Origin: G965220305 sp965220305
Lineage (GTDB): Bacteria > Chloroflexota > Dehalococcoidia > Lucifugimonadales > UBA3495
DNA length: 64,000 nt
Assembly (NCBI GenBank): GCA_965220305.1
Contig: OZ244817.1
Location: 3,100,001 to 3,164,000, forward strand
Direction of reading: 5' to 3'
Part shown: positions 52,306 to 61,061 of the stretch, piece after piece
How the letters are laid out: each line of letters begins with the position of its first letter
Position numbering within the stretch: the first letter of the stretch is position 1
Position numbers and translations under genes: made by a program
Notes under the pieces: model-generated
Databases searched by the model: none
Seen by the model: only the letters and a program-made list of their open reading frames with translations
What the model was told of the DNA's origin: nothing

Positions 52306-53907
52306 ATGTATTTCGATTCTAGGCGTTCCACGGTGCTGGCGACCAAGGGAATGGTGGCTACCAGCCAGCCCCTGGGCGCAATGGCCGGCTTGCGTGTACT
52401 GATGGAAGGCGGCAATGCCGTGGACGCGGCGGTGGCTACGGCGGCGGCCCTCAACGTGGTGGAGCCCGTGTCCACCGGCGTTGGAGGCGACATGTTTGCC
52501 CTGGTCTGGAACGCCAAGGAAAAAAAGATGCACGCCCTCAACGGCAGCGGTTGGGCCCCGGCGGCGGCCTCAATCCAGGAGCTGCGGGACAAGGGATACA
52601 ATCGAATGCCCGACTTCGGCGTCTACTCCGTTTCAGTGCCCGGGACTGTCCACGGCTGGGAGACCATCCTGGACGCCCACGGGACCATGCCCCTGTCCCA
52701 GGTGCTACAGCCGGCCATTCAGTACGCCGAGGACGGTTACCCGGTTTCTGACGTTATCGCTCATCAGTGGCAGCAGCAGGTGGAGAAGCTGTCCCAACTG
52801 CCTTCGGGCCAGGAGTTCTTGATTAACGGTCGGGCCCCGGCCCACGGCGAGTTGATTCGCCTCCCCACCCTGGCCGGTACCCTGCGTACCGTGGCGGAGG
52901 GAGGTTCGGAAGCGTTTTACAAGGGGCAGATTGGGGAGAAGATGGCGGCCTTCATCCAGGAACATGGCGGTTGGCTCTCCGCTGGCGACCTGTCCGGCTA
53001 CACCTCCAATTGGGACGACCCCATCTCCACCGATTACCGGGGTGTAAAGTGCTGGGAGTGCCCGCCCAACGGCCAGGGAATTGTCGCATTGGAAGCTCTG
53101 AACATCGTCGAAGACTTTGACCTGAAGGGCATGGGCGCTCAGTCCGCCGACGCCTACCATCACCTTATAGAAGCTATCCGGGTGTCCTTCGCCGACGCCT
53201 TCCAGTACGTGGCCGACCCGCGCAAAGCCTCGGTGCCCATTTCCCAGCTAACTTCTAAAGAGTACGCCGCGGAACGCCGGAAGCTGATAAGCCCCACCCG
53301 GGCTATGAAGACCGTCCCCTACGGGCAGGTCGCCGCCGGGAGCGACACGGTGTACATCAGTTGCGTCGATGGGGAGGGAAACGCCTGTTCGTTCATCAAC
53401 AGCGTATTCGCCAACTTCGGCACCGGCCTGGTGGTGCCCGGCACCGGCATAGTGTTGCACAACCGGGCTTCCCTGTTCTCCCTGGACCCGGAGCATCCCA
53501 ACGCCCTGGCGCCGGGCAAGCGCCCCTACCACACCATAATTCCGGCAATGGCAACCATCGACGATGAACTGTACCTGTGCTACGGAGTGATGGGGTCGTT
53601 CATGCAGCCCCAGGGACACCTACAGGTCATCACCAACATGGTGGACTTTGGCATGGATACCCAGGAGGCCCTCAACGCCCTGCGTTTCTTGGTGTCGGGG
53701 GACTCGGTGACCCTGGAGGAAGGAACTCCGCCGGGCGTGGTGCGGGACCTTCAGGCAAGAGGGCACGACGTCAGCCTGATGTACGGCTACCAGCGGGGCA
53801 GCGCCGGAGGGATGGGCGGCGCCCAGACCATCGAGCGAGACCCGGAATCGGGAGTGCTGAAAGGCGCGTCCGAGCCCCGGAAGGACGGCTGCGCTGTGGG
53901 CTGGTAA
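52306..53907 (+). CDS. ggt: Gamma-glutamyltransferase family protein
   Basis: 533 residues. GNAVDAAVATAAALNVVEP and GVGGDMFALVW open the family. The autocleavage/nucleophile Thr is in GSDTVYISCVDGEGNACSF (Thr about 348), and the substrate loop (NSVFANFGTGLVVPGTG) follows. No signal peptide is evident, in contrast to many periplasmic GGTs. So a cytoplasmic role on gamma-glutamyl or related amides is likely. GAGGAG precedes ATG 52306. Confidence 0.88.
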   Translation: MYFDSRRSTVLATKGMVATSQPLGAMAGLRVLMEGGNAVDAAVATAAALNVVEPVSTGVGGDMFALVWNAKEKKMHALNGSGWAPAAASIQELRDKGYNRMPDFGVYSVSVPGTVHGWETILDAHGTMPLSQVLQPAIQYAEDGYPVSDVIAHQWQQQVEKLSQLPSGQEFLINGRAPAHGELIRLPTLAGTLRTVAEGGSEAFYKGQIGEKMAAFIQEHGGWLSAGDLSGYTSNWDDPISTDYRGVKCWECPPNGQGIVALEALNIVEDFDLKGMGAQSADAYHHLIEAIRVSFADAFQYVADPRKASVPISQLTSKEYAAERRKLISPTRAMKTVPYGQVAAGSDTVYISCVDGEGNACSFINSVFANFGTGLVVPGTGIVLHNRASLFSLDPEHPNALAPGKRPYHTIIPAMATIDDELYLCYGVMGSFMQPQGHLQVITNMVDFGMDTQEALNALRFLVSGDSVTLEEGTPPGVVRDLQARGHDVSLMYGYQRGSAGGMGGAQTIERDPESGVLKGASEPRKDGCAVGW

Positions 53908-53967
53908 TAGGCCCAGGGCTAGATTTCTTGGGGCTGAAGGCCCGAATAATACAGAGGCTACCCGCCG

Positions 53968-54804
53968 CTACGACTGTCCCCCGCTGCAGTTAATCACCTG
54001 TCCGGTTATGAAAGAAGCGTCGTCGGAGGCCAGGAAAGCGATGGCGGCGGCTTGTTCCTCGGGAAGCCCCGACCGCTTGATGGCCTGCTGGTTGCGGATG
54101 TCTTCGCCCATTTGCCGCCGGTACAGGGCCGCGTCTTCAGAGTCATCCTCCGGCGCCATTTCCCCGGGCCGAATTTGCAGCCGCGATGTTATGCGGTCGG
54201 GCACCGCCGTCCCTCCCGGGGATACGGTGTTGACTCGAATGCCGTAACTGCCGTACTCCATGGCCAGCACCTTGGTCAGGGCGAAGATGCCCCCTTTGCC
54301 CACCGCGTAGGGCAGCCGGTGCAACCCCCGGGGGGACTGGGATCCCAGGTTGACGATGGAGCCGGACTGTTGGGCCATCATTATGGGCAAGACGGCCAGG
54401 CAACACCACATGGTGGGGTACAGCGTCCGCTCCAACTCCAGGTTGACCTGCTCCTCGGTGGTGTACCTGTGGTATGGCTGGACCCAGATGGTGCCGCCCA
54501 AGTTGTTTACCAGCACGTCGATGCGACCGTAGGTCTCCACCACTTGGCTCATCAACGCCTGCGCTCCGGCGAAGGTGCCGACGTCGGCCAGGGCCTTCAT
54601 GGCTTCGGCCCCATGTTCGATAAGCTCGTTGACCGTCCTGGTGGCGCTTTCATCAACCCGTTCCGCCACCACGACTGTTCCTCCTTCCTCGGCCAGACGG
54701 CGGGCCGTGGCCCGGCCAATGCCCTAGCCAGCCCCGGTGACGATGCACACCTTGCCTTGTAGTCGGCGGCCTCCCGCCGCCCTGAGGTCCAGTCCACCAG
54801 TCAT
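53968..54804 (-). pseudogene. SDR family oxidoreductase interrupted by an amber codon
   Basis: From ATG 54804 (after AGAGGGG) the frame reads LQGKVCIVTGAG, then TAG at 54726-54724, then GIGRATARRLAEEGG. The stop hits the dinucleotide loop (TGAG-x-GIG), where Arg, Lys or Gln is usual; a single C-to-T at a CAG codon would give it. The rest is intact, with NNLGG, the Ser in LGSQS, and YAVGK. A start after the stop (54672) would lose the cofactor loop. Nonsense mutation or sequence error. Confidence 0.75.
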
Positions 54805-54884
54805 ATCATCCCCTCTGGTTGGTCCAAGGTCAGGTCCGTTGCGCTTTACTCTTAGCCACTGAAACGCCTTGACTTCCCCCTAGG

Positions 54885-55685
54885 CTAACGCGCCGAAGGA
54901 AAATTGGGCGTCCGCTTATTCTGCACGGCATCCAGGCCCTCCTTAATGTCCGGGCCGAAGAAGCCGAGCATCTCCGCCGCCAACGAGAAGTCGAAGGAAG
55001 TGTGGGCTCCCAGCCGCAGCCACTGGTTTAAGGCCCGCTTGGTAAACCGGATGGCCGGTTGGGGACCGGAGGCCAGGCGCTGGGCGACTTCCATTGCCCG
55101 GGGCATCAGCTCATCGTGGGGCACCGCCAGGCTGACCAAACCGATGCGCTCGGCCTCTTTCCCATCCAGGAAATCGCAGGTCAGCAGGTAATACTTGGCC
55201 TTGGCCATACCGCAGAGCAGGGGCCAGATGGCGGCGGCGTGGTCACCGGCGGCGACTCCCAGTCGAATGTGACCGTCGGTGATCCGGGCGTTTTCCGAAG
55301 CGATGGAAATGTCGGCCAGGAGGGCCACTGCCAGACCTGCGCCCACGGCCACGCCGTTGATGGCCGAGATTACCGGCTTGTCCAGGTTTATCATGTTGTG
55401 GACAATGTCGCCGGCCTCCTTCATATTACTGGCGACCACTTCCGGGTTGCCGATGGCCTGTTCGATCATCTCGAAATCGCCGCCGGCGGAGAAGGCGTTC
55501 CCCGCGCCCGTAATCACCGCCACCCGCACCTCCGGGTCGTCCCCCAGGTCCCGCCAGATGCGGCTCAACTCGTTGTGCAACTGGAAGTCGGTGGCGTTCA
55601 GGACCTCGGGACGGTTCATGGTCAGGAGGGCGATGCCGTCCTTCCGTTCAATCTCCAGTCGTTGGTAGCTACTGTAGTCAACCAT
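54885..55685 (-). CDS. Enoyl-CoA hydratase/isomerase (crotonase) family
   Basis: 266 residues. RKDGIALLTMNRPEVLNAT, the oxyanion loop AFSAGGDFEMI, and AINGVAVGAGLAVALLADIS are the crotonase marks. The first catalytic Glu of ECH is not obvious (ITDGHIRLGVAAGDHAA), so isomerase or hydrolase activity is possible. It is downstream of two CoA-transferase genes and presumably acts on one of their products. GAGGAT precedes the ATG. Confidence 0.85.
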   Translation of the reverse strand: MVDYSSYQRLEIERKDGIALLTMNRPEVLNATDFQLHNELSRIWRDLGDDPEVRVAVITGAGNAFSAGGDFEMIEQAIGNPEVVASNMKEAGDIVHNMINLDKPVISAINGVAVGAGLAVALLADISIASENARITDGHIRLGVAAGDHAAAIWPLLCGMAKAKYYLLTCDFLDGKEAERIGLVSLAVPHDELMPRAMEVAQRLASGPQPAIRFTKRALNQWLRLGAHTSFDFSLAAEMLGFFGPDIKEGLDAVQNKRTPNFPSAR

Positions 55686-55720
55686 ACAATCCTCAGTGTC
55701 CCGTCGTGGGACTCATACTT

Positions 55721-56941
55721 CTACCAGATGACCTGGGTTTCTTCCAGGGCCCTGACCTCCTCCGCCGGCAGCCCCAACAGCCCGTGGAAAACTTCAAGGT
55801 TGTGTTCGCCCAGGTCCGGTGTCCAGCCATCGATACGGGCCGGAGTTTGGGAGAACTGCCAAGGCGGGGCTACAGCGCGCTGGCTCCCCTTTTCCGGGTG
55901 CTCCACCGCGGGGAAGGCTTCCCGCGACGCCAAATGCGGGTCTTCCATCAGCCGGTCTGCCGAGAGGGATGGAAAGGCTGCCACGCCCTGGGCCTGCAAC
56001 AGCTCCGTCACTTGGCCCGAAGGATGCTGGCGGGTCCAGGCCTCCAGGTGCTGGTCCAACGACTCCCGATTAAGCCACCGCTGGTAAGCGTCGCCGAAGG
56101 TGGGGCTGCCCGCCCACGCAGGGTCTCCCAGGGCCCGCCGTAACCCTTGCCATTCCTCTTCGCTGCCGACGGCGACGCTGACCCAATCGTCTTCGCCCAG
56201 GCAGCGGTAGACCCCGTGGGGAGACATGGCGTCATCGCTGTTGCCCTGGCGGTATCCTTCCCGCCCGTTCATGGCGTAGTCCAACAGGGTCGGCCCCATG
56301 AAGGACGTGGCGATGTCCCTGACCGACACGTCGGCTTGTTGCCCCAATCTCTCGCCAGAAGACCGCGGGCTGGCGCAGAGGGCGGCGACGGCCACCAGGG
56401 CGGCCATCATCCCGCCAGTGTGGTCCATTGCGTGGCGTAACTCCACCGGAGGGCCGTCCGGATACCCGGTCAGGTGTCCCAACCCACCCAGGGCGGCGAA
56501 CATGGGGGCGTACCCGGCATAGCGGCTCTCCGGCCCCGTCTGTCCGTTGGAGGAGAGGGAGACCATGATGATGTCCGGCTTCACTTCCCGTAACTGAGGA
56601 TAGCCAAGACCCAGGCGGGCCATCACCCCGGGTCGGAAGTTCTCCAACACCAGGTCGCTGACCCGCACCAGGTCCAGGGCCAGTTCCAACGCCCGGGGTT
56701 CCTTGAGATTGAGGGTAACGGAGCGTTTGTTGGCGTTGACCTGCTCGAAACTGGAAGGGGGCTTGCCGTACATGGTATGGGGCCGACGGGTAATGTCCAG
56801 GCGAGCCGCGCTCTCCACCTTGATGACCTCGGCCCCCAGGGATGCCAGGGTCATACCGGCGAAGGGGCCGGCGGCATGCACCGAGAAATCGGCCACCCGG
56901 ACTCCTCCCAACGGCCCGGCGGTTGTTGTTTCACCATTCAT
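55721..56941 (-). CDS. CaiB/BaiF family CoA-transferase
   Basis: 406 residues, the standard family-III length. VRVADFSVHAAGPFAGMTLA opens, VIKVESAARLDITRR follows and the catalytic Asp lies in LGQQADVSVRDIATSF. It moves CoA between acids. The start ATG shares bases with the stop of the next upstream CaiB gene (TAATG), so the two are coupled and may act on related substrates or as a heterodimer. Confidence 0.88.
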   Translation of the reverse strand: MNGETTTAGPLGGVRVADFSVHAAGPFAGMTLASLGAEVIKVESAARLDITRRPHTMYGKPPSSFEQVNANKRSVTLNLKEPRALELALDLVRVSDLVLENFRPGVMARLGLGYPQLREVKPDIIMVSLSSNGQTGPESRYAGYAPMFAALGGLGHLTGYPDGPPVELRHAMDHTGGMMAALVAVAALCASPRSSGERLGQQADVSVRDIATSFMGPTLLDYAMNGREGYRQGNSDDAMSPHGVYRCLGEDDWVSVAVGSEEEWQGLRRALGDPAWAGSPTFGDAYQRWLNRESLDQHLEAWTRQHPSGQVTELLQAQGVAAFPSLSADRLMEDPHLASREAFPAVEHPEKGSQRAVAPPWQFSQTPARIDGWTPDLGEHNLEVFHGLLGLPAEEVRALEETQVIW

Positions 56942-58188
56942 TAAATAACTCCCGCCCGGGCCAAGTCCACAATGTCCTCGGGAGAATAGCCCAACTGGCC
57001 GTAAATTTCCTGGTTGTGTTCCCCCAGCAGGGGGGCGCGTGTCACCCGCTCCGGTGTTTCAGTCAGGTGAAAGGGAAGCCCGGCGTAATCAAGAGTCCCT
57101 GCTGCCGGGTGGTCGATGGGAAGGTAGAACCCCCTTTCCCGCTGCTGGGGGCTGTGGAAGACCTCGGCAGGAGTGTAGTAGGGGGAAATGGGTACGCCTT
57201 GGGCCTGGCCCTGGTGGTAGAGCCATTCCTTGGGGTGTTGGCTGAACCATTCCCGCAGGCGCTCGTTGATTGCTGGGCCGTACTTTGCTGGCTCCTGGAA
57301 CTTCTCTGGGGTTGCCCAGTCGGGGTTGCCCAGGAAGGCGGCCAGGCTCTCCCATTGGCGACTTTCCAGGGTGAGCAGCTCGACGTACCCGTCCTGGGCG
57401 GGCAATACCCCTCCTACCCGGAAGAAGCGGGCAAAGCGGTCCTCCACCACTCCCTCCGCCTCCAACCGTTGAATGGGCACGTAGCCCACGGCAAGTTGGG
57501 CCTGCTGCGAAGAGCAGTCTATTTCCTGGCCGGGCGCCCCGTTCATCCTGGCGTAAACCGCCGCGATTACTCCCACGGCAGCGGTCAGCCCTCCCTGGTA
57601 GGAGCCCATCTGACTCCCGGCGACTATGGGGGCGCGGTCGGGGAAAGTGTCCAGGGCTAGGCCGTTGGGCAGCAGGTAGCCCTCTCCGCCGGCGTGAAAG
57701 ACGTTGATGTCGTAGGCCCGGTAGGCGGCGTAGGGTCCGGTACTGCCGTAGGGGGTCAGGGCGGCGGCAATCAGGTCGGGGTTGGCGGCCAGCAGGGTTT
57801 CCGAGTCGAGTCCCAAGGATTCCGCCAGGGACGGGGGTTTGTCGTGGATGACCACGTCCGCCCGCTGGGCCAACTCACCCAACAATATCCGGCCCTGGGT
57901 GTCTGACAGGTTGAGGGTGATTCCCCGCTTGCCGGTATTGAGGTAGAGGAAAGCGCCGCCGCGTTCCGGGTGGGGGACGTCTCCAGGGAAGGGGCCGCTG
58001 CGCCGCGAGGGGTCTCCCTGGGGCGGAGTCTCAATCTTGATCACCTTGGCCCCCAGGGCGGCCAGCAGCTTCCCGCAGTAGGGCCCGGCCACCATGTCGG
58101 CTATTTCCAGTACCCTCAGTCCGGCCAGGGCTTGAGATGTCTGGTCCAATGGTTGGTGGCTGGGTGGCGATTCTTTGCCATTCATCAT
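56941..58188 (-). CDS. CaiB/BaiF family CoA-transferase
   Basis: 415 residues. LRVLEIADMVAGPYCGKLLA, VIKIETPPQGDPSRR and the catalytic Asp in PGQEIDCSSQQA show a family-III CoA-transferase. The usual Glu after the Asp (D-x-S-x-x-E) is Gln here. Coupled to the next gene (TAATG) and overlapping the retropepsin-like gene by 4 bp, so it sits in one operon with them. Confidence 0.88.
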   Translation of the reverse strand: MMNGKESPPSHQPLDQTSQALAGLRVLEIADMVAGPYCGKLLAALGAKVIKIETPPQGDPSRRSGPFPGDVPHPERGGAFLYLNTGKRGITLNLSDTQGRILLGELAQRADVVIHDKPPSLAESLGLDSETLLAANPDLIAAALTPYGSTGPYAAYRAYDINVFHAGGEGYLLPNGLALDTFPDRAPIVAGSQMGSYQGGLTAAVGVIAAVYARMNGAPGQEIDCSSQQAQLAVGYVPIQRLEAEGVVEDRFARFFRVGGVLPAQDGYVELLTLESRQWESLAAFLGNPDWATPEKFQEPAKYGPAINERLREWFSQHPKEWLYHQGQAQGVPISPYYTPAEVFHSPQQRERGFYLPIDHPAAGTLDYAGLPFHLTETPERVTRAPLLGEHNQEIYGQLGYSPEDIVDLARAGVI

Positions 58189-58592
58189 GATATGCCGGAG
58201 CGTGGCTGTTGGTAGATTTCCAGAACTGATAGAAGGTAGGGTGGATGGTCCTCCACTTCGTCTGGCACTTTCTCCAACCTTTGGCTGACCGGGTTGACCC
58301 GAAAGCGCAAGTTCTCCAGGAGTTCATACCCGATGATGGGAATGGGAGCGGGCATCACCCAGGCGGTGAAACCCTCGTTTTCGACCATCCCTATGGCGGT
58401 GTAGGTGTCCAGTTCAACCACTCTCGTTGCGGTCATAAAGCGGCGTTTGCCGTTGGGTACTGGGATTAGACCCAACTTTTGTATTTCGGCTATCGGCAGC
58501 CCCACAAATGATGCCCCGGTGTCCACCAAGAAGTCGTACTCTTTGGAAGTCAGGGGGCCGTTGATAGTGGCGGTTGCCAGGGTTCGTCCCAT
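58185..58592 (-). CDS. Retropepsin-like aspartic protease, single domain
   Basis: 135 residues. The active-site motif is YDFLVDTGASFVGLP (DTG with hydrophobic residues before), and IIGYELLENLRFRV is the second conserved segment of the clan AA fold. Like retroviral proteases it must dimerise. Bacterial members of this type commonly accompany a DUF2283-like or small partner gene: the disrupted DUF2283 gene ends 21 bp upstream. GAGGG precedes ATG 58592. Its end overlaps a CaiB start. Confidence 0.8.
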   Translation of the reverse strand: MGRTLATATINGPLTSKEYDFLVDTGASFVGLPIAEIQKLGLIPVPNGKRRFMTATRVVELDTYTAIGMVENEGFTAWVMPAPIPIIGYELLENLRFRVNPVSQRLEKVPDEVEDHPPYLLSVLEIYQQPRSGIS

Positions 58593-58768
58593 ATTTTCCC
58601 TCAATGTCTGATTTTATTCGGCCAAGCGCATGGTGGCGGTGGCTGGAAGTTGGAACAGGTCGCTGCGGAGCAGACGGGTGGAGAAAAACAGCACCTCCAG
58701 GTTTTCAACCTCCTCGGTTTCGGGGTTGAGCCTGGCGATAATCTCATCGTCAAGCTCTTCCGATTCCT

Positions 58769-58957
58769 CAGGGCGATTGCATATTGGATGGCAAGTGACC
58801 CGTCATTCCCGCGAAGGCGGGAATCCAGCCTCCCGATTCAACAGTACCGTCGAATGTTGGGACGTTCGCCAGATATGGGTTACGACCCGGTTCTGCAAGA
58901 GCGCTGCCTTTTCGGCGGAGCGACGGTAATCCCGTTGTCAGTATGCGATTGCCCTGC
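58769..58957 (+). mobile_element. MITE copy D, inserted in a DUF2283 gene
   Basis: Starts CAGGGCGATTGCATAT and ends GTATGCGATTGCCCTGC; the ends pair over about 16 bp with few mismatches. A dRS3-like palindrome is at 58801-58828. CCGATTCCT is repeated exactly at 58760-58768 and 58958-58966, a perfect 9-bp target duplication. About 25 bp longer and more diverged inside than A-C. Confidence 0.9.
58801..58828. repeat. dRS3-like palindromic repeat inside MITE copy D
   Basis: CGTCATTCCCGCGAAGGCGG, continuing GAATCCAG, as in the solitary copies. Confidence 0.75.
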
Positions 58958-59140
58958 CCGATTCCTGCTCCGGGTAGGGAGAACACTTGTCAATGTGTAG
59001 AATGTCTGCTTGGCGGTCGTACCTGAAGGTTAACTTTGGTTCCATTCCGTTTCTCCAGTACATTCTAACTCGCCCTCCAGATAGGGACAGAGGGAAAAGT
59101 TACGCTGGTCCACATCTAGCTATGTCGTCTGGTTGGCCCC

Positions 59141-60373
59141 TTACACCGGCAGTATCGGCGGGGTGTTCTCATCCCTGGGCGCGTCGCGCAGGTTCAGGCC
59201 GCTGCCGTCGGTGAACCAGGGAATCTTGGGATCGCGGGAAGGCAGCATGACGGTGGCGAAGCCGGGAGCGGTGATTTCCCCCCGCTGGTTCTCCGCCCAG
59301 ATTTCCAAGTCCACCAGGGGAGCGCCGTCGTGGACGTACTTGCGAATAACCCTTCCCTTGCACCACTGGGTATCCCCGTAGACGTTGAAACGCCGGCACT
59401 CCACCCGCAGCCGTTTCAGGAAAGCGTCATCACCCATCCAGTTGGTCAGAAGGGTGCCCATCCACGATACCCTCTGGGGGCCGTAGTCGTAGGCGCCGGG
59501 TACTCCCACCGCCTCGGCCACCGAGTCGCGCAGATGGCCGATGCCGGTGTACTCCAGACCGCCGCCCGACTCCGGGTTGCGGAAGAAGTGGTCCGGGTGG
59601 CGCAATGCTTCCCGCAGCAGCACGCCGTGGGCGCTGGAACGTCCGGTGCCCACCAGGAAGGCGCTGACGTCCTGCAGCGACAGAGGACCGCGAACAATGG
59701 GAGTTATTTCCTCACCGATTTGGGTATCTTCCCAGTAGCGGGGGTGCCCGCCCCGGGCGGTCTCGTCCAACACCTGCTGATCAATGGCCGCCAATTCATC
59801 ATCCGTGTACTGATGCCGCTTGGGAACGTCGGCGTACTTGCCCAGATCCCGGGATGCCTGGCGCTGGTGGCGGGTGCACCAACCCACCACCCGGGCGACC
59901 AGTTCGTCGCGCTGGTTGGTGTAGATGGTCTCAACATACTGAATGACCAGGCGGCCCGAGTATTGGCTCTGCTTCTCCTGGACGTCCAAGACCCGTTCCA
60001 CGCAGTTGACGGCGTCCCCCGGGCGCATTACCCGGAAGAACTCCCAGTCGTTGCCAGCGAAGAAGCCGTGCACCCCTGGCAGCCCCCAGCGGGTGCGGCC
60101 GGACCAGTGGTGGATGTAGGGAGCGCAGGGGTGGGAGATGACCGAGCCGTACTTAGTGTAGGAGGAGTACTCCAGGTCGCGGAACAGGGGGTTGCTGTCG
60201 CCGATGCCGTTGACGAAGTTAATGAGGGCCCCCAGGGAGGCGTCCCGGACGAACTGCTCGGTACGCAGCCGCATACCAATCATGGCCTTGGCCCGGGCCA
60301 GGGCCTCGTCGGAGATACCCCCGGCCTCGGGAAGGGTCTCGACTACCTGCTGCTGTTGGTCTGATTGTGTCAT
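59141..60373 (-). CDS. MaoC-like double-hotdog dehydratase
   Basis: 410 residues with two hotdog halves. The first (FVRDASLGALINFVNGIGD to RLVIQYVETIYTNQRDEL) is the FAS1-type dehydratase N-domain; the second holds GVLLREALRHPDHFF, LEYTGIGHLRDSVAEAV and YGPQRVSWMGTLLTNWMGD. It should hydrate or dehydrate a CoA-bound acid. Beside CaiB and CitE-like genes, a mesaconyl-type hydratase is one possibility; this is inference. Single-gene spacing on both sides. Confidence 0.8.
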   Translation of the reverse strand: MTQSDQQQQVVETLPEAGGISDEALARAKAMIGMRLRTEQFVRDASLGALINFVNGIGDSNPLFRDLEYSSYTKYGSVISHPCAPYIHHWSGRTRWGLPGVHGFFAGNDWEFFRVMRPGDAVNCVERVLDVQEKQSQYSGRLVIQYVETIYTNQRDELVARVVGWCTRHQRQASRDLGKYADVPKRHQYTDDELAAIDQQVLDETARGGHPRYWEDTQIGEEITPIVRGPLSLQDVSAFLVGTGRSSAHGVLLREALRHPDHFFRNPESGGGLEYTGIGHLRDSVAEAVGVPGAYDYGPQRVSWMGTLLTNWMGDDAFLKRLRVECRRFNVYGDTQWCKGRVIRKYVHDGAPLVDLEIWAENQRGEITAPGFATVMLPSRDPKIPWFTDGSGLNLRDAPRDENTPPILPV

Positions 60374-60390
60374 TGTCGCCGTCCTAATTG

Positions 60391-60732
60391 CTAATTGGTT
60401 GCCGGTTCCTCAAATACACCGATGATTAAGATAAGCGCTACAAACGTCATTTCAATGGACATCAATAATATTGGACCCTCTGCCACATTTCTGCCGGTCA
60501 CGTTGTCATCCTGCATTACAATTACCGCTACTGACGCCAGTACGGTCGCGTAGGATACCAGCGCCATAGATCCGCAACCCAGCTTGGTTCTGGCCAGTAT
60601 GCCACTGAGCCCGGGCTCGAAAAGGATTTGACCAGTGCTAAATTCGGCCCCGAAAAGCCCGAAGCCGATGGCCGCAGTCGCTATAGCCAGAATCGTGAGC
60701 GCTTGGTTCTGGTGGTTAGAGTGGGGGGTCAT
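60391..60732 (-). CDS. Small membrane protein (three or four helices)
   Basis: 113 residues. Hydrophobic segments at about 10-30, 52-73 and 87-107 (IEMTFVALILIIGVFEEP). No family recognised. Its ATG overlaps the end of the upstream small membrane gene by 4 bp, so the pair is translationally coupled and may form a complex. Confidence 0.6.
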   Translation of the reverse strand: MTPHSNHQNQALTILAIATAAIGFGLFGAEFSTGQILFEPGLSGILARTKLGCGSMALVSYATVLASVAVIVMQDDNVTGRNVAEGPILLMSIEMTFVALILIIGVFEEPATN

Positions 60733-61001
60733 AAAGCCGCATCATCGCTATGGGACTGTTTCTCGCGGTGCTGCCTGCGGTTCTGGCGGATGCCGGATTT
60801 TATACGCATCAAGCCAAGGGTCACTGCCGAAGCGCCAACTAACAACGCCAGCCAAAGGTTTCCTGCCTGGGGCAGTTTGGCTATTGCCATTGCTATGTGA
60901 ACGGTTATGGTCACACTTCCCACTACGACAAAAATGTCGAAGAGGCCCCATGTTGACAGCAAGTAGCTATCTTTGCGTATCTTCAATTTCGCAATTTTCA
61001 T
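60729..61001 (-). CDS. Small membrane protein (two helices)
   Basis: 90 residues with hydrophobic segments at about 19-40 and 48-66, then a basic tail (GIRQNRRQHREKQSH). ATG 61001 follows AAAGG. First gene of a coupled pair with 60391-60732. Function unknown. Similar tiny pairs occur beside transporters, but none is here. Confidence 0.55.
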   Translation of the reverse strand: MKIAKLKIRKDSYLLSTWGLFDIFVVVGSVTITVHIAMAIAKLPQAGNLWLALLVGASAVTLGLMRIKSGIRQNRRQHREKQSHSDDAAL

Positions 61002-61061
61002 AAGCGCCACCTTTGGGAATGTTGCGTAGTCCGGCGCTATGGCTGGGCTGGGCAACCTTAG

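Larger units (their letters stand above)
58614..59045 (-). pseudogene. DUF2283 gene split by MITE copy D
   Basis: The N-terminal part MEPKLTFRYDRQADILHID and KCSPYPEQES starts at ATG 59045. The C-terminal part EELDDEIIARLNPETEEVE and NLEVLFFSTRLL ends at TAA 58614-58616. Removing 198 bp (MITE plus one 9-bp duplication) joins them in frame as a 77-residue DUF2283 protein. So the gene was intact before insertion and sat 21 bp ahead of the retropepsin-like gene. Confidence 0.85.
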
